Assembly: GCF_004283755.1 (NCBI RefSeq) | Contig: NZ_SHMH01000007.1 | Location: forward strand, 124,001-188,000 | Direction: 5' to 3' | From: Pseudoxanthomonas winnipegensis | GTDB lineage: Bacteria; Pseudomonadota; Gammaproteobacteria; Xanthomonadales; Xanthomonadaceae | DNA length: 64,000 nucleotides | Shown here: positions 32,995 through 42,577 of the stretch, in pieces | How the letters are laid out: each line of letters starts with the position of its first letter | Position numbering within the stretch: the stretch's first letter is position 1 | Notes under the pieces: model-generated | What the model was told of the DNA's origin: nothing | The model's input: the letters and a program-made list of their open reading frames with translations, nothing else | Databases searched by the model: none | Position numbers and translations under genes: made by a program

Positions 32995-33030
32995 CGTCGT
33001 TCCAGCGAACGCGGGAACCCAGCGACTTTC
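32995..33030. repeat. degenerate dRS3-like palindrome
   Basis: gtcgttccagcgaacgcgggaacccagcgac resembles the inverted ATTCCC..GGGAAT end of repeat family 1 (2856-2875) with mutations. The gap 32856-33477 also holds repeat family 2 copy B and the suf regulator promoter. Confidence 0.6.
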
Positions 33031-33149
33031 TCGCGGACAGCGCAGGACACGGAGGTCCGCGCGTCACGCTAATTGGCAGCTGTTGCTTTGGCTCTTCTTC
33101 CGATTCCAGATTGCTGCATGTAAGTACACCTGCTGCGGTGGGGCGAGTG

Positions 33150-33310
33150 CGCCTGCTTCGGAAGGGCAGCGGTCCGGCGGGCAGCGGCCGCTTTTCCCTC
33201 AATCAGGGCATCCTGCCCTGATTCGGGCGCTCGGCTTCCTGCCTCGCTCGTCGCGGCCACTGCCCGCCGGCCCGCTGCCGCGCGCGTCAGGTCACAGGGC
33301 TCCGGTTTGC
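33150..33310 (-). repeat. dispersed repeat family 2, copy B (inverted)
   Basis: Reverse complement of 23040-23200, with central hairpin tcagggca-tcc-tgccctga and GC-rich outer arms. Lies 168 bp before the Rrf2 start. Confidence 0.82.
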
Positions 33311-33401
33311 AGGGGTCGACGGTGCCGCGGTCCCAGCCTCCCTTGCTCACCGTGGTGCAGCCGAGCTGTACGAGCCCATTGGCCCACGCGCCCCAAGGGG
33401 T

Positions 33402-33430
33402 TTGAGTCGCGCACCGGGAAAGCGTACAAT
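33402..33430 (+). promoter_or_regulatory. sigma-70-like promoter of the suf operon
   Basis: TTGAGT (33402-33407), 17 bp, TACAAT (33425-33430). It lies 48 bp before the Rrf2-type regulator ATG. Autoregulation by that regulator is likely by family precedent; no clear operator palindrome was found. Confidence 0.7.
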
Positions 33431-33477
33431 TTCGGTCCAATTTCATCCGTCGCCCCTGCGTGGGCGCCCCCGCCACC

Positions 33478-33939
33478 ATGCTGCGCGTCACCAAGCTCAC
33501 CGATTACGCCACCGTCCTGTTGACCGTCCTGGCCAACCGCAGCGGCGAAGTGCTCAGCGCCACGGAACTGGCCGAGGCCTCGGGCCTGGAAGCCACCACC
33601 GTCAGCAAGGTACTCAAGCCGCTGGCCCAGGCCGGGCTGGTCGAAGGCCTGCGCGGCGTGCACGGCGGCTACCGGCTGGCCCATGCGGCCGGCGACATCA
33701 GCCTGGTGCAGATCATCGAGGCCATGGAAGGGCCGCTGGCGATCACCGAATGCAGCCAGCACGACAGCCAGTGCGGCATCGCCCAGCGCTGCGGCGTGCG
33801 CGCCAACTGGCGGCTGATCAACGATGTGGTGGCCGACGCGCTGCGCGGCATGACGCTGGCGCAGATGCTGCAGCCGGCCGCCCCCTCCCCCACTCCCGAT
33901 ACGCGCCGCCGCCCCATCGCCGTGCGCGTGGACAACTGA
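33478..33939 (+). CDS. Rrf2 family SUF system Fe-S cluster assembly regulator
   Basis: 153 residues. Winged helix VTKLTDYATVLLTVLANRSGEVLSATELAE (Rrf2-type start) and TVSKVLKPLAQAGLVEGLRGVHGGYRLA, then the cluster loop ECSQHDSQCGIAQRCGV with three Cys, as in IscR-like [2Fe-2S] regulators. Position at the head of sufBCDS matches the SUF-specific regulator of Xanthomonads (TIGR02944). Predicted to sense Fe-S status and control its own operon. Ends 17 bp before sufB. Confidence 0.92.
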   Translation: MLRVTKLTDYATVLLTVLANRSGEVLSATELAEASGLEATTVSKVLKPLAQAGLVEGLRGVHGGYRLAHAAGDISLVQIIEAMEGPLAITECSQHDSQCGIAQRCGVRANWRLINDVVADALRGMTLAQMLQPAAPSPTPDTRRRPIAVRVDN

Positions 33940-33955
33940 ACTGTAGGCAGCCCCC

Positions 33956-35428
<1,473 letters not shown>

Positions 35429-35439
35429 CGCCCGTCGAG

Positions 35440-35546
35440 CCGGGATTCGGGATTGGAGATTCGGGATCGGCGATCGCCTCCCGCTCCCCCGCATCCCGCC
35501 TGCCTTCCGCTTTTACGAATCCCCAATCCCGAATCCCCAATCCCCA
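35440..35546. repeat. gggattcgggattgg-type inverted repeat between sufB and sufC
   Basis: Left part ccgggattcgggattggagattcgggat (35442-35469) and right part cgaatccccaatcccgaatccccaatcccc (35517-35546) are reverse-complementary and could form a long stem, with the sufC start at its right foot. Confidence 0.75.
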
Positions 35547-36310
35547 TGCTCAAGATCGACAACCTCCACGCCGCCGTTGCCGGCAAGGACATCCTCAAAG
35601 GCCTCTCGCTGGAGGTGAAGCCGGGCCAGGTGCACGCCATCATGGGCCCCAATGGCGCGGGCAAGTCCACGCTGGGCAACATCCTGGCCGGCCGCGAGGG
35701 CTATGAGGTCACCGAAGGCAGCGTGCAGTTCGAAGGCGCCGACCTGCTGGCGCTGGAACCGGAAGAGCGTGCCGCGGCCGGCGTGTTCCTGGCCTTCCAG
35801 TACCCGGTCGAGATCCCGGGCGTGAACAACACCTACTTCCTGCGCGCCGCGCTCAACGCCCAGCGCAAGGCGCGCGGCGAATCCGAGCTGGACTCGATGC
35901 AGTTCCTCAAGCTGGTGCGCGAGAAGCTGGCCGTGCTGCACCTGAAGGACGAGCTGCTGCATCGCGGTGTCAACGAGGGCTTCTCCGGCGGTGAGAAGAA
36001 GCGCAACGAGATCTTCCAGCTGGCCGTGCTGGAGCCGAAGCTGGCGATCCTGGACGAGACCGACTCGGGCCTGGACATCGACGCGCTCAAGGCCGTGGCC
36101 GAGGGCGTCAACGCGCTGCGCAGCGCCGGGCGCTCGTTCCTGGTCATCACCCACTACCAGCGCCTGCTGGACTACATCAAGCCGGATGTGGTGCATGTGC
36201 TGGCCGACGGCAGGATCGTGCAGACCGGCGGGCCGGAGCTGGCGCTGGAGCTGGAAGCCCACGGCTATGCATGGCTTAAGGACCGCGTGGCGCCGGAAGC
36301 CGCGGCATGA
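35546..36310 (+). CDS. sufC: Fe-S cluster assembly ATPase SufC
   Basis: 254 residues of the ABC ATPase fold. Walker A GPNGAGKST, signature FSGGEKKRNEI, Walker B and catalytic Glu LAILDETDSGLDID, H-loop VITHYQRLLDYI. The FSGGEKKR and DETDSGLD forms are specific to SufC. It powers conformational change of SufB-SufD. The start is the ATG at 35546 that ends the inverted repeat; an upstream in-frame ATG would translate the repeat. sufD overlaps by 4 bp (atga). Confidence 0.97.
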   Translation: MLKIDNLHAAVAGKDILKGLSLEVKPGQVHAIMGPNGAGKSTLGNILAGREGYEVTEGSVQFEGADLLALEPEERAAAGVFLAFQYPVEIPGVNNTYFLRAALNAQRKARGESELDSMQFLKLVREKLAVLHLKDELLHRGVNEGFSGGEKKRNEIFQLAVLEPKLAILDETDSGLDIDALKAVAEGVNALRSAGRSFLVITHYQRLLDYIKPDVVHVLADGRIVQTGGPELALELEAHGYAWLKDRVAPEAAA

Positions 36311-37614
36311 GCACGCTGCTGGACTCTCTGGCGTCCGCCTTCGAGGGCGATGCCACGCGCCGCGCGGTGCTGGACGACGCCCTGGCCGCCGGCCTGCCGA
36401 GCCAGCGCGACGAGGCCTGGAAGTACACCTCGCTGCGGGCGCTGGAGCGCCGCCGCTTCGTGCCGGTGGACGCCGCGCCGCGGGTCGATGCCGCGCTGCT
36501 GGCGCATATCCCCGCCCCGCGCCTGGTGTTCGTCAACGGTCGCCACGCCCAGGCGCTGTCCGACCTGGCGGGCCTGGACGAAGGCGTCAGCGTGCAGCGC
36601 CTGTCCGAGGCCCTGGCCGAGGGCAGCGACGCCGCGCGCTTCCTGGCGCGCCGCTTCGAACGCAACGACGAGGTCTTCGCCCGGCTCAACGCCGCGCTGG
36701 CCAGCGAAGGCGTGCTGCTGCGCGTCGAGGCCGGCGTGCAGGCGGACACGGCGCTGCAGCTGGTCTTCATCGGCGCGGCGGAATTGGACAGCCCGAACCT
36801 GGACGTGGGGGCGCCTGCGCGGGATGCGCATGTCGACCGCGCCTGGCATCTGCGCAACCTGATCGAACTGCGCGCCGGCGCGCGCCTGCGCGTGGTCGAA
36901 CACCACCTCGGCGCCGGCGAGCACGCGCACCTGGCCAATGCGCTGACCCATGTCCATCTGGCGCAGGGCGCACAGCTGGTCCACGCCCGTGCCCAGCACG
37001 AATCGGACAAGGCCACCAGCCTGCTGCGCACCGACGCGGTGCTGGCGCGCGATGCGCGCTACACGCGCGTGGACCTGGAGCTGGGCGCCGCGCTGTCGCG
37101 GCACGAGCTCAACGTGCGCCTGGAAGGCGAGAACGCGGGCCTGGACGCCAACGGCGTGCTGCTCGCCGGCGGGCGCCGGCACGTCGATACGCGACTGGGC
37201 ATCGACCATATCGCGCGCGACACCAGCTGCGGCCTGACCTGGCGCGGGCTGGGCGCCGGCCGCGGCCGGGCCGTGTTCCATGGCGGCATCCTGATCCGCG
37301 AGGGCGCCGACGGCACCGACGCGCGCCTGTCCAACAAGAATCTGCTGCTGTCCGACACCGCCGAGATCGACACCCAGCCGGTGCTGGAAATCCATGCCGA
37401 CGAAGTGCAGGCCGCGCACGGCGCCACCGTCGGCCGGCTCGACGCCAATGCGCTGTTCTACCTGCGCTCGCGCGGCCTGCCGCAGGCCGACGCGCAGCGA
37501 CTGCTGACCGCCGCCTTCTGCCGCGAGCCGCTGGCCGTGCTCGAGGACGACGCGCTGATCGGCCAGCTGACCGCCATCCTCGACCTGGCGCTGCGCCAGG
37601 CGGGCGCCGCATGA
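36307..37614 (+). CDS. sufD: Fe-S cluster assembly protein SufD
   Basis: 435 residues, partner of SufB in the SufBC2D complex. Typical features: N-terminal helical segment with the family-conserved DEAWKYTSLRALERRRF, then beta-helix with AWHLRNLIELRAGARLRVVEHHLG, DISNKNLLL-like RLSNKNLLLSDTAEIDTQPVLEIHADEV and HGATVGRLDANALFYLRSRGL. Embedded in the operon with ATGA overlaps on both sides (36307-36310 and 37611-37614), so synthesis is coupled to sufC and sufS. Confidence 0.95.
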   Translation: MSTLLDSLASAFEGDATRRAVLDDALAAGLPSQRDEAWKYTSLRALERRRFVPVDAAPRVDAALLAHIPAPRLVFVNGRHAQALSDLAGLDEGVSVQRLSEALAEGSDAARFLARRFERNDEVFARLNAALASEGVLLRVEAGVQADTALQLVFIGAAELDSPNLDVGAPARDAHVDRAWHLRNLIELRAGARLRVVEHHLGAGEHAHLANALTHVHLAQGAQLVHARAQHESDKATSLLRTDAVLARDARYTRVDLELGAALSRHELNVRLEGENAGLDANGVLLAGGRRHVDTRLGIDHIARDTSCGLTWRGLGAGRGRAVFHGGILIREGADGTDARLSNKNLLLSDTAEIDTQPVLEIHADEVQAAHGATVGRLDANALFYLRSRGLPQADAQRLLTAAFCREPLAVLEDDALIGQLTAILDLALRQAGAA

Positions 37615-38888
37615 GCATGCACGAGAACAGCGGCAGCGCCGGCGTGCGTCCGGACGCGTCCGGCCAGGCCCAGGGCGTGGACTGGGACCGCATCCGCATG
37701 GACTTCCCGCTGCTGACGCGGGCGGTCAACGACAAGCCGCTGATCTACTTCGACAACGCCAACACCGCGCAGAAGCCGGTGGAAGTGATCGCCGCGGTGG
37801 ACGGCTTCTACCGCCGCCAGAACGCCAACGTCAGCCGCGCCGTGCACGCGCTGGGCACCGAGGCGACCGACGCCTACGAGGGCGCGCGTAAGACGCTGGC
37901 GCGCTTCCTGGGCGTGCGCGGCGACGAGTTGATCCTGTGCAGCGGCACCACCTTCGCGCTCAACCTGGTGGCGTATTCCTGGGCGCTGCCCACGCTCAAG
38001 GCCGGCGATGTGATCCTGGTCTCGCGCATGGAGCACCACGCCAACATCGTGCCGTGGCAGCTGATCGCCCAGCGCACCGGCGCGACGATCCAGGTGGCCG
38101 AGATCCTGCCCGATGGACAGCTGGACCTGGACGCGCTGTACAAGGCCATGACCCCGCAGGTGAAGCTGCTGGCGGTGGCCCACGTGTCCAACGTGCTGGG
38201 CACGGTCAACCCGGTGCGCGAGATCTGCAAGGCCGCGCGCAAGGTCGGGATCGTCACGGTGGTGGACGGCTCGCAGGCCGCGCCGCACATGCCGCTGGAT
38301 GTGGCCTCGATCGGCTGCGACTTCTACGCGGTCACCGGCCACAAGATCTGCGGCCCCACCGGCACCGGCGCGCTGTGGGCGCGCCGGGAGCTGCTGGAGG
38401 CCATGCCGCCCTTCATCGGCGGCGGCGAGATGATCAAGGAGGTCAGCTTCGAGAAGACCACCTTCAACGAGGTGCCGCACAAGTTCGAGGCCGGCACGCC
38501 CAACATCGCCGGCTTCGTCGGCCTGGGCGCGGCGCTGGACTATCTCGACGGCGTCGGCATGGCCGCGATCCGCGCGCGCGAGGCGCAGCTGCTGGCGCAT
38601 CTGACCGAGGAGCTGCAGCGCATCGAAGGGCTGCGCATCTTCGGCACCGCGCCGGACAAGGCCGCGGTGGTGTCGTTCCTGATCGACGGCGCCCACGCGC
38701 ACGACCTGGCCACGCTGCTCGACCTGGAAGGCGTCGCCGTGCGCTCGGGCCAGCACTGCGCCCATCCGCTGCTGCAGTACTTTGGCGTCGCGGCCACGCT
38801 GCGCGCCTCGCTGGCCTTCTACAACACCCACGAGGAGATCGAAGCCTTCGTGGCCGCGCTGAAGAAGGCCCGCACGCTGCTGGGGTGA
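37611..38888 (+). CDS. sufS: cysteine desulfurase SufS
   Basis: 425 residues. PLP-dependent enzyme that takes sulfur from cysteine as a persulfide. PLP Lys in VTGHKICGPTGTG; active-site Cys in RSGQHCAHPLLQ; substrate motifs YFDNANTAQKP and SRMEHHANIVPW. Group II (SufS-type) by the RSGxHCAHP motif. No sufE or sufU follows, although SufS normally needs one to pass on its sulfur; the gene must lie elsewhere. ATG at 37611 overlaps sufD; a second ATG six bases on is also possible. Confidence 0.96.
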   Translation: MSMHENSGSAGVRPDASGQAQGVDWDRIRMDFPLLTRAVNDKPLIYFDNANTAQKPVEVIAAVDGFYRRQNANVSRAVHALGTEATDAYEGARKTLARFLGVRGDELILCSGTTFALNLVAYSWALPTLKAGDVILVSRMEHHANIVPWQLIAQRTGATIQVAEILPDGQLDLDALYKAMTPQVKLLAVAHVSNVLGTVNPVREICKAARKVGIVTVVDGSQAAPHMPLDVASIGCDFYAVTGHKICGPTGTGALWARRELLEAMPPFIGGGEMIKEVSFEKTTFNEVPHKFEAGTPNIAGFVGLGAALDYLDGVGMAAIRAREAQLLAHLTEELQRIEGLRIFGTAPDKAAVVSFLIDGAHAHDLATLLDLEGVAVRSGQHCAHPLLQYFGVAATLRASLAFYNTHEEIEAFVAALKKARTLLG

Positions 38889-38931
38889 CTGTGGGAGCAA
38901 CTGTCTCCTCGAATCTCGCAGCGGCCTGCCT

Positions 38932-39094
38932 GTAGAGCGGAGCTTGTGGCACTCCCCTTTTGCTGACTCCGCTGCGCTTCGTTCGGTGCGTGGGGAAGGC
39001 CCCAGCGGAGCGAGCTCCGCTCTACAGGTGGGAGCCGCCATGGCGGCGAGTGGCTCTACCGGTAAAGCCTCATCGCCGCCATGGCGGCTCCCAC
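38932..39094 (+). repeat. composite GTAG-REP plus palindrome P element
   Basis: REP pair gtagagcggagcttg (38932) and agcggagcgagctccgctctac (39004-39025), the left copy carrying a ~20-bp loop insertion (gtggcactccccttttgctg), followed directly by palindrome P (gtgggagccgccatggcggc .. gccgccatggcggctcccac, 39028-39094). The whole matches 58774-58935 in the opposite orientation. Lies between sufS and the GNAT gene. Confidence 0.88.
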
Positions 39095-39122
39095 GAAGCC
39101 GCCGGCCTTTTACAATGGGCCG

Positions 39123-39650
39123 ATGACCACACTGACCTTCCGCAACGCCACCCTGGACGACATCGAGGCGATCACCGCACTGGTGACCTCGGCCTATCGC
39201 GGGCAGGCCAGCCGCGCCGGCTGGACCACCGAAGCCGACCTGCTCGACGGCCAGCGCATCGACCGGGACGTGCTGGCCCACGACCTCAGCCGCGCCGACA
39301 GCCGCGTGCTGCTGGCCTATCACGACGACGAGCTGGTCGCCTGCGCGCACGTGGCCCGCGAGGGCGGTGCCGGCTATTTCGGCATGTTCTCGGTGCGCCC
39401 CACCCTGCAGGGCGCCGGCATCGGCAAGGACGTGATGGTCGAGGCCGAACGTATCGCCCGCGAGGAACTGGGCGTGGAGGTGATGCGCATGAGCGTGATC
39501 GATGTGCGCCAGAGCCTGATCGCCTTCTACGAGCGCCGCGGCTACGTGCGCACCGGCACCTTCAAGCCCTTCCCGTACGGCGATGCGCGCTTCGGCACGC
39601 CGCTGCGCGACGACCTGCGCTTCGAGGTGCTGGAGAAGTCCCTTGTCTAG
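39123..39650 (+). CDS. GNAT family N-acetyltransferase
   Basis: 175 residues of the GNAT fold. Acetyl-CoA pyrophosphate loop in MFSVRPTLQGAGIGKDVM; the family N-terminus LTFRNATLDDIEAITALVTSAYRG and a C-terminal FYERRGYVRTG. Substrate unknown. It precedes a Rieske protein by 9 bp and follows sufS and a repeat; the three together may extend the suf operon, though the composite repeat could interrupt transcription. ATG at 39123. Confidence 0.9.
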   Translation: MTTLTFRNATLDDIEAITALVTSAYRGQASRAGWTTEADLLDGQRIDRDVLAHDLSRADSRVLLAYHDDELVACAHVAREGGAGYFGMFSVRPTLQGAGIGKDVMVEAERIAREELGVEVMRMSVIDVRQSLIAFYERRGYVRTGTFKPFPYGDARFGTPLRDDLRFEVLEKSLV

Positions 39651-39659
39651 GAGCCGGCC

Positions 39660-39995
39660 GTGAGCGAGACCTGGACCTTCGTCTGCGCCACCGAGGAGCT
39701 GCTGCCGGGCGAGATGCGCAGCGGCTTCGACGAGGTCACCGGCACGCCGATCGTGGTGTTCAACCTGGACGGCGACCTCTACGCGCTGGAGGACCGCTGC
39801 AGCCATGCCGAATTCGAGCTTTCGGCGGCGGGCACCTTCGACGCCGAGACCGGCAGCATCGAGTGCGTGCTGCACGGCGCGCGCTTCGATATCCGCGAAG
39901 GCGTGCCGCTGTGCGGGCCGGCCTATGCGCCGGTGCCCAAGTTCCCGGTCAAGGTCGAACACGGCGGCGTGTGGTCGCGCGACGATCGCGACTGA
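39660..39995 (+). CDS. Rieske [2Fe-2S] protein (non-haem oxygenase ferredoxin-like)
   Basis: 111 residues, one Rieske domain. Ligands: DRCSHAEF (C-x-H) and SIECVLHGARFD (C-x2-H), spaced as in NirD- or BphF-type small ferredoxins. GTG start with aggag nine bases upstream. Soluble. Located at the end of the suf gene run, it could be a client or a helper electron carrier for cluster assembly; no oxygenase partner is nearby. A terminator follows at 40022. Confidence 0.9.
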   Translation: MSETWTFVCATEELLPGEMRSGFDEVTGTPIVVFNLDGDLYALEDRCSHAEFELSAAGTFDAETGSIECVLHGARFDIREGVPLCGPAYAPVPKFPVKVEHGGVWSRDDRD

Positions 39996-40021
39996 CCGCT
40001 CCAGGGTTCCGCACCGTACCG

Positions 40022-40045
40022 GGCCGGCCATGCGCCGGCCTTTTC
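40022..40045 (+). terminator. Rho-independent terminator
   Basis: ggccggc-catgc-gccggcc then ttttc, 26 bp after the Rieske gene. Confidence 0.85.
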
Positions 40046-40095
40046 ATTGCACCGTGATGCAGGCCCCGCGTTTCGCCGGCCTGCACCGAAGCCGA

Positions 40096-41280
40096 TCACC
40101 GCTCCCGCAGACGCGCGACCACCGCCACCATGAGGATCGCAACGACGGCGATGCCGGTGGCGACATAGCCGATGCTGCCCAGCCCCCATTGCGGGATCAC
40201 CAGTCCGCCGATGACCGCGCCCAGCCCGGTCCCGGCGTTGGCGGCCGAGACGTTCAAGGTGCCGGCCAGCGCCTGTGCATGCGACGCGGACTGCATCACC
40301 CGCACCTGGCAGATGGGGAATAGCGCGGTGTAGGCGATGCCCCACAGCGCGAGCGCGCCTGCCAGCAGCCCAGCGGAGCCCGCCAGCGGCACGCTGGCCG
40401 CCATGCCTACGCCGAGCAGCAGCGCGAAGGCCGCGGTCGCGCCCAGCGGACTGCGATCGACCAGGCGCCCGCCCAGCCAGTTGCCGAGCAGGCCGATCGC
40501 GCCGAAGCCCATCAGCCACCAGCCCACGTGCGCCGGCGCCACCCCGGCGATGCGCTCCAGCAGATCGGCCAGATAGGTGTAGGCGGTGAACATCGCCGTG
40601 AACACGACGACCGACAGCACGACGTTGGCGACGAAGAACGGGTCCTTGAGGATGCGGGTCTGTTCGGCCAGGCGCAGCCGTTCGGGCCTGGCCACCCTCG
40701 GCATGAAGACGGTCAGGGCCAAGGCCATCAGCAGCGACAGCCCGGCCAGGATCCAGAAGGTGCCGCGCCAGCCGATCGCATCGGCGGCAAGCGTGCCCAG
40801 CGGAATCCCGAACAGCAGCGCGGCGGAGATGCCCAGATACACCTGCGACACGGCACGGCCCGCGCGTTGCGGCCCGACGATCTGTCCGGCCGTCTCGCTG
40901 GCCGTGCCCCAGAACACCGGCAGCGCCAGCGCCGGAATGAACCGCGCCACCGCCAGCACCCACACATTGGGCGCGATCGCCGCCAGGGCATTGGACGCCG
41001 CGAAGATCAGCAGGATGACGACGAACAGCCGCTTGCGTTCGACATGCGAGAGCAGCGCGGTCAGCACCGGGCCGAACAGCATCACCGTGAAGGCGAACAG
41101 CGTCACGAGCTGACCGGCGGCGGAAATCGAGATCTCCAGGTCGCGGGCGAGCGCCGGCAGCAGCCCGACGATCAGGTACTCGGTGGTGACGATGACGAAG
41201 GCGGCCACCGCGAGGATGACGATCGACAGACCGCCGCGACCGGCCGGGACGGCCGCGTTCGGCGCGGACAGGGAAGACAT
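40096..41280 (-). CDS. MFS transporter, DHA1-type (AraJ/YdhP-like exporter)
   Basis: 394 residues, 12 predicted membrane helices. SIVILAVAAFVIVTTEYLIVGLLPALARDLEISISAAGQLVT is the characteristic start of the DHA1 arabinose-efflux/YdhP group; loop motif A appears as HVERKRLFVVILL. These proteins export sugars, dipeptides or drugs by proton antiport. Divergent from a LysR regulator across a 118-bp AT-rich gap with a dyad, so that regulator probably controls it. Confidence 0.92.
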   Translation of the reverse strand: MSSLSAPNAAVPAGRGGLSIVILAVAAFVIVTTEYLIVGLLPALARDLEISISAAGQLVTLFAFTVMLFGPVLTALLSHVERKRLFVVILLIFAASNALAAIAPNVWVLAVARFIPALALPVFWGTASETAGQIVGPQRAGRAVSQVYLGISAALLFGIPLGTLAADAIGWRGTFWILAGLSLLMALALTVFMPRVARPERLRLAEQTRILKDPFFVANVVLSVVVFTAMFTAYTYLADLLERIAGVAPAHVGWWLMGFGAIGLLGNWLGGRLVDRSPLGATAAFALLLGVGMAASVPLAGSAGLLAGALALWGIAYTALFPICQVRVMQSASHAQALAGTLNVSAANAGTGLGAVIGGLVIPQWGLGSIGYVATGIAVVAILMVAVVARLRER

Positions 41281-41342
41281 GGAGATGAGGCTCCGGGTAC
41301 CAGACGTGGGCCTGCCAGCTTATTGGCGAACCAGATTCCAAT

Positions 41343-41390
41343 CCCGGATCATTTTTCAACCTAATATTGACTAAATTTCCATAATCCGGG
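41343..41390. promoter_or_regulatory. dyad in the MFS/LysR divergent promoter
   Basis: cccggat (41343-41349) and atccggg (41384-41390) are exact inverted repeats flanking an unusually AT-rich centre (atttttcaacctaatattga..). A LysR operator is the likely reading. Confidence 0.5.
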
Positions 41391-41398
41391 CACGGCAG

Positions 41399-42307
41399 AT
41401 GATTCCTTCCGAGCGCCTCAAGGGCATCGAAGCCTTCGTTGCGACCGCCGACGCAGGCAGCTTCACCGCGGCCGCCGAGCGTTTGAACCTGACCAATTCG
41501 GCCGTCAGCAAGAGCGTGGCGCGCCTGGAAGACCGGCTGGGCAGCCGCCTGTTCGAGCGCACCACGCGCCGGCTGGCGCTGACGGACGCCGGCACGGCGT
41601 TCTATCGCACCTGCGTGCGCGTGCTCGCCGACCTGGAGGAGGCAGAAGCCGTCCTGGCGGCCCAGCGCCATGAGCCGGTGGGCCGCCTGCGGCTGGATGC
41701 GCCGGCGGCGTTCGGCCGGCTGCAGGTCTGGCCGCTGCTGCTGCGGTTCGCGCAGCAGCATCCGCACCTGCGCCCGCATGTCTCGTTGACCGACCGCTTC
41801 GTCGATCTGCTGGAGGAAGGCATCGACGTCGCGGTCCGCATCGGCGGTCCGGACCACTGGCCGGCGTCGCTGGGGCACCGCTACCTCGGCAGCGAGCGCC
41901 TGATCTTCTGCGCCTCGCCCGAGTACCTGGCGCGCAGCGGGGCGCCGGCGTCGCTGGCGGACCTGTCCCGCCACGACACGGTGCTGTACGGCAAGGCCGA
42001 CGGCTCCACCAGCCCCTGGCTGATCGCGCTCGACGCCGGCGCGGTCGAGCGACGGACCATGGAAGGCCGGATCGTCGTGGGCAGCGGCGAGGCCCAGGTC
42101 GCCGCGGTCAAGGCCGGCTGCGGCATCGCGCAGCTGGCGACCTGGCTGGTGCGCGAGGACCTGGCCTCCGGCGCGCTGGTGCCGATCCTGCAGGATTACA
42201 CGACCGACGGCCTCCCGCTGAATCTGGTCTGGCCAGTCGGCCGGCAGTTGCTGCCCAAGGTGCACACCATCCTGGACGTGCTCGCCTCGGAGCTGCGGAT
42301 CGCCTAA
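41399..42307 (+). CDS. LysR family transcriptional regulator
   Basis: 302 residues. N-terminal winged helix (LKGIEAFVATADAGSFTAAAERLNLTNSAVSKSVARLEDRLGSRLFERTTRRLALT) and a periplasmic-binding-like co-inducer domain with PVGRLRLDAPAAFGR and FVDLLEEGIDVAVRIG, typical of the CrgA/LrhA-like branch. Effector unknown. Divergent from the MFS gene, the classic local-regulator arrangement. Confidence 0.92.
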   Translation: MIPSERLKGIEAFVATADAGSFTAAAERLNLTNSAVSKSVARLEDRLGSRLFERTTRRLALTDAGTAFYRTCVRVLADLEEAEAVLAAQRHEPVGRLRLDAPAAFGRLQVWPLLLRFAQQHPHLRPHVSLTDRFVDLLEEGIDVAVRIGGPDHWPASLGHRYLGSERLIFCASPEYLARSGAPASLADLSRHDTVLYGKADGSTSPWLIALDAGAVERRTMEGRIVVGSGEAQVAAVKAGCGIAQLATWLVREDLASGALVPILQDYTTDGLPLNLVWPVGRQLLPKVHTILDVLASELRIA

Positions 42308-42378
42308 TCGCGCGCTGCGTCTCGACTGCTTCGCGCGGGGGGAGGCAGCTCACACGCACGACAAGCCGAGCTGAACGG

Positions 42379-42407
42379 TTGTGAATACAAATCGTTCTCA
42401 TTACAAT
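42379..42407 (+). promoter_or_regulatory. Fur-box promoter of the siderophore receptor gene
   Basis: TTGTGA (42379-42384), 17 bp, TACAAT (42402-42407). The spacer holds aatacaaatcgttctcatt (42384-42402), similar to the AATGAGAATcATTCTCATT-like Fur consensus in at least three quarters of positions, so Fur would block polymerase directly. The transcript would have a leader of ~160 nt. Confidence 0.72.
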
Positions 42408-42577
42408 CACGACCCGTTAAGGACTGCGTGCCCGGCCTCGCCCGGGCCGCCTTCCGCCTCACGCGATGCCCTCGCTCCCCGGTTGGTCTTGGGGGCCTGG
42501 TCGCGTGTGGCCCCGCACTCCCGTCAGCCGTCGCCAATGGGGGAACCAATCTTCACTTCATTGGAAGCACCGCTGAC

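Noticed and set aside
33356..33425. tRNA-like 3' end (ggtttgagtcgcgcacc)
   Set aside because: No matching acceptor stem, anticodon arm or CCA could be drawn; the same bases form the suf promoter.
39923..41395. Frame reading through the MFS and neighbouring genes on the minus strand
   Set aside because: It is a different frame from the MFS gene with no domain features.
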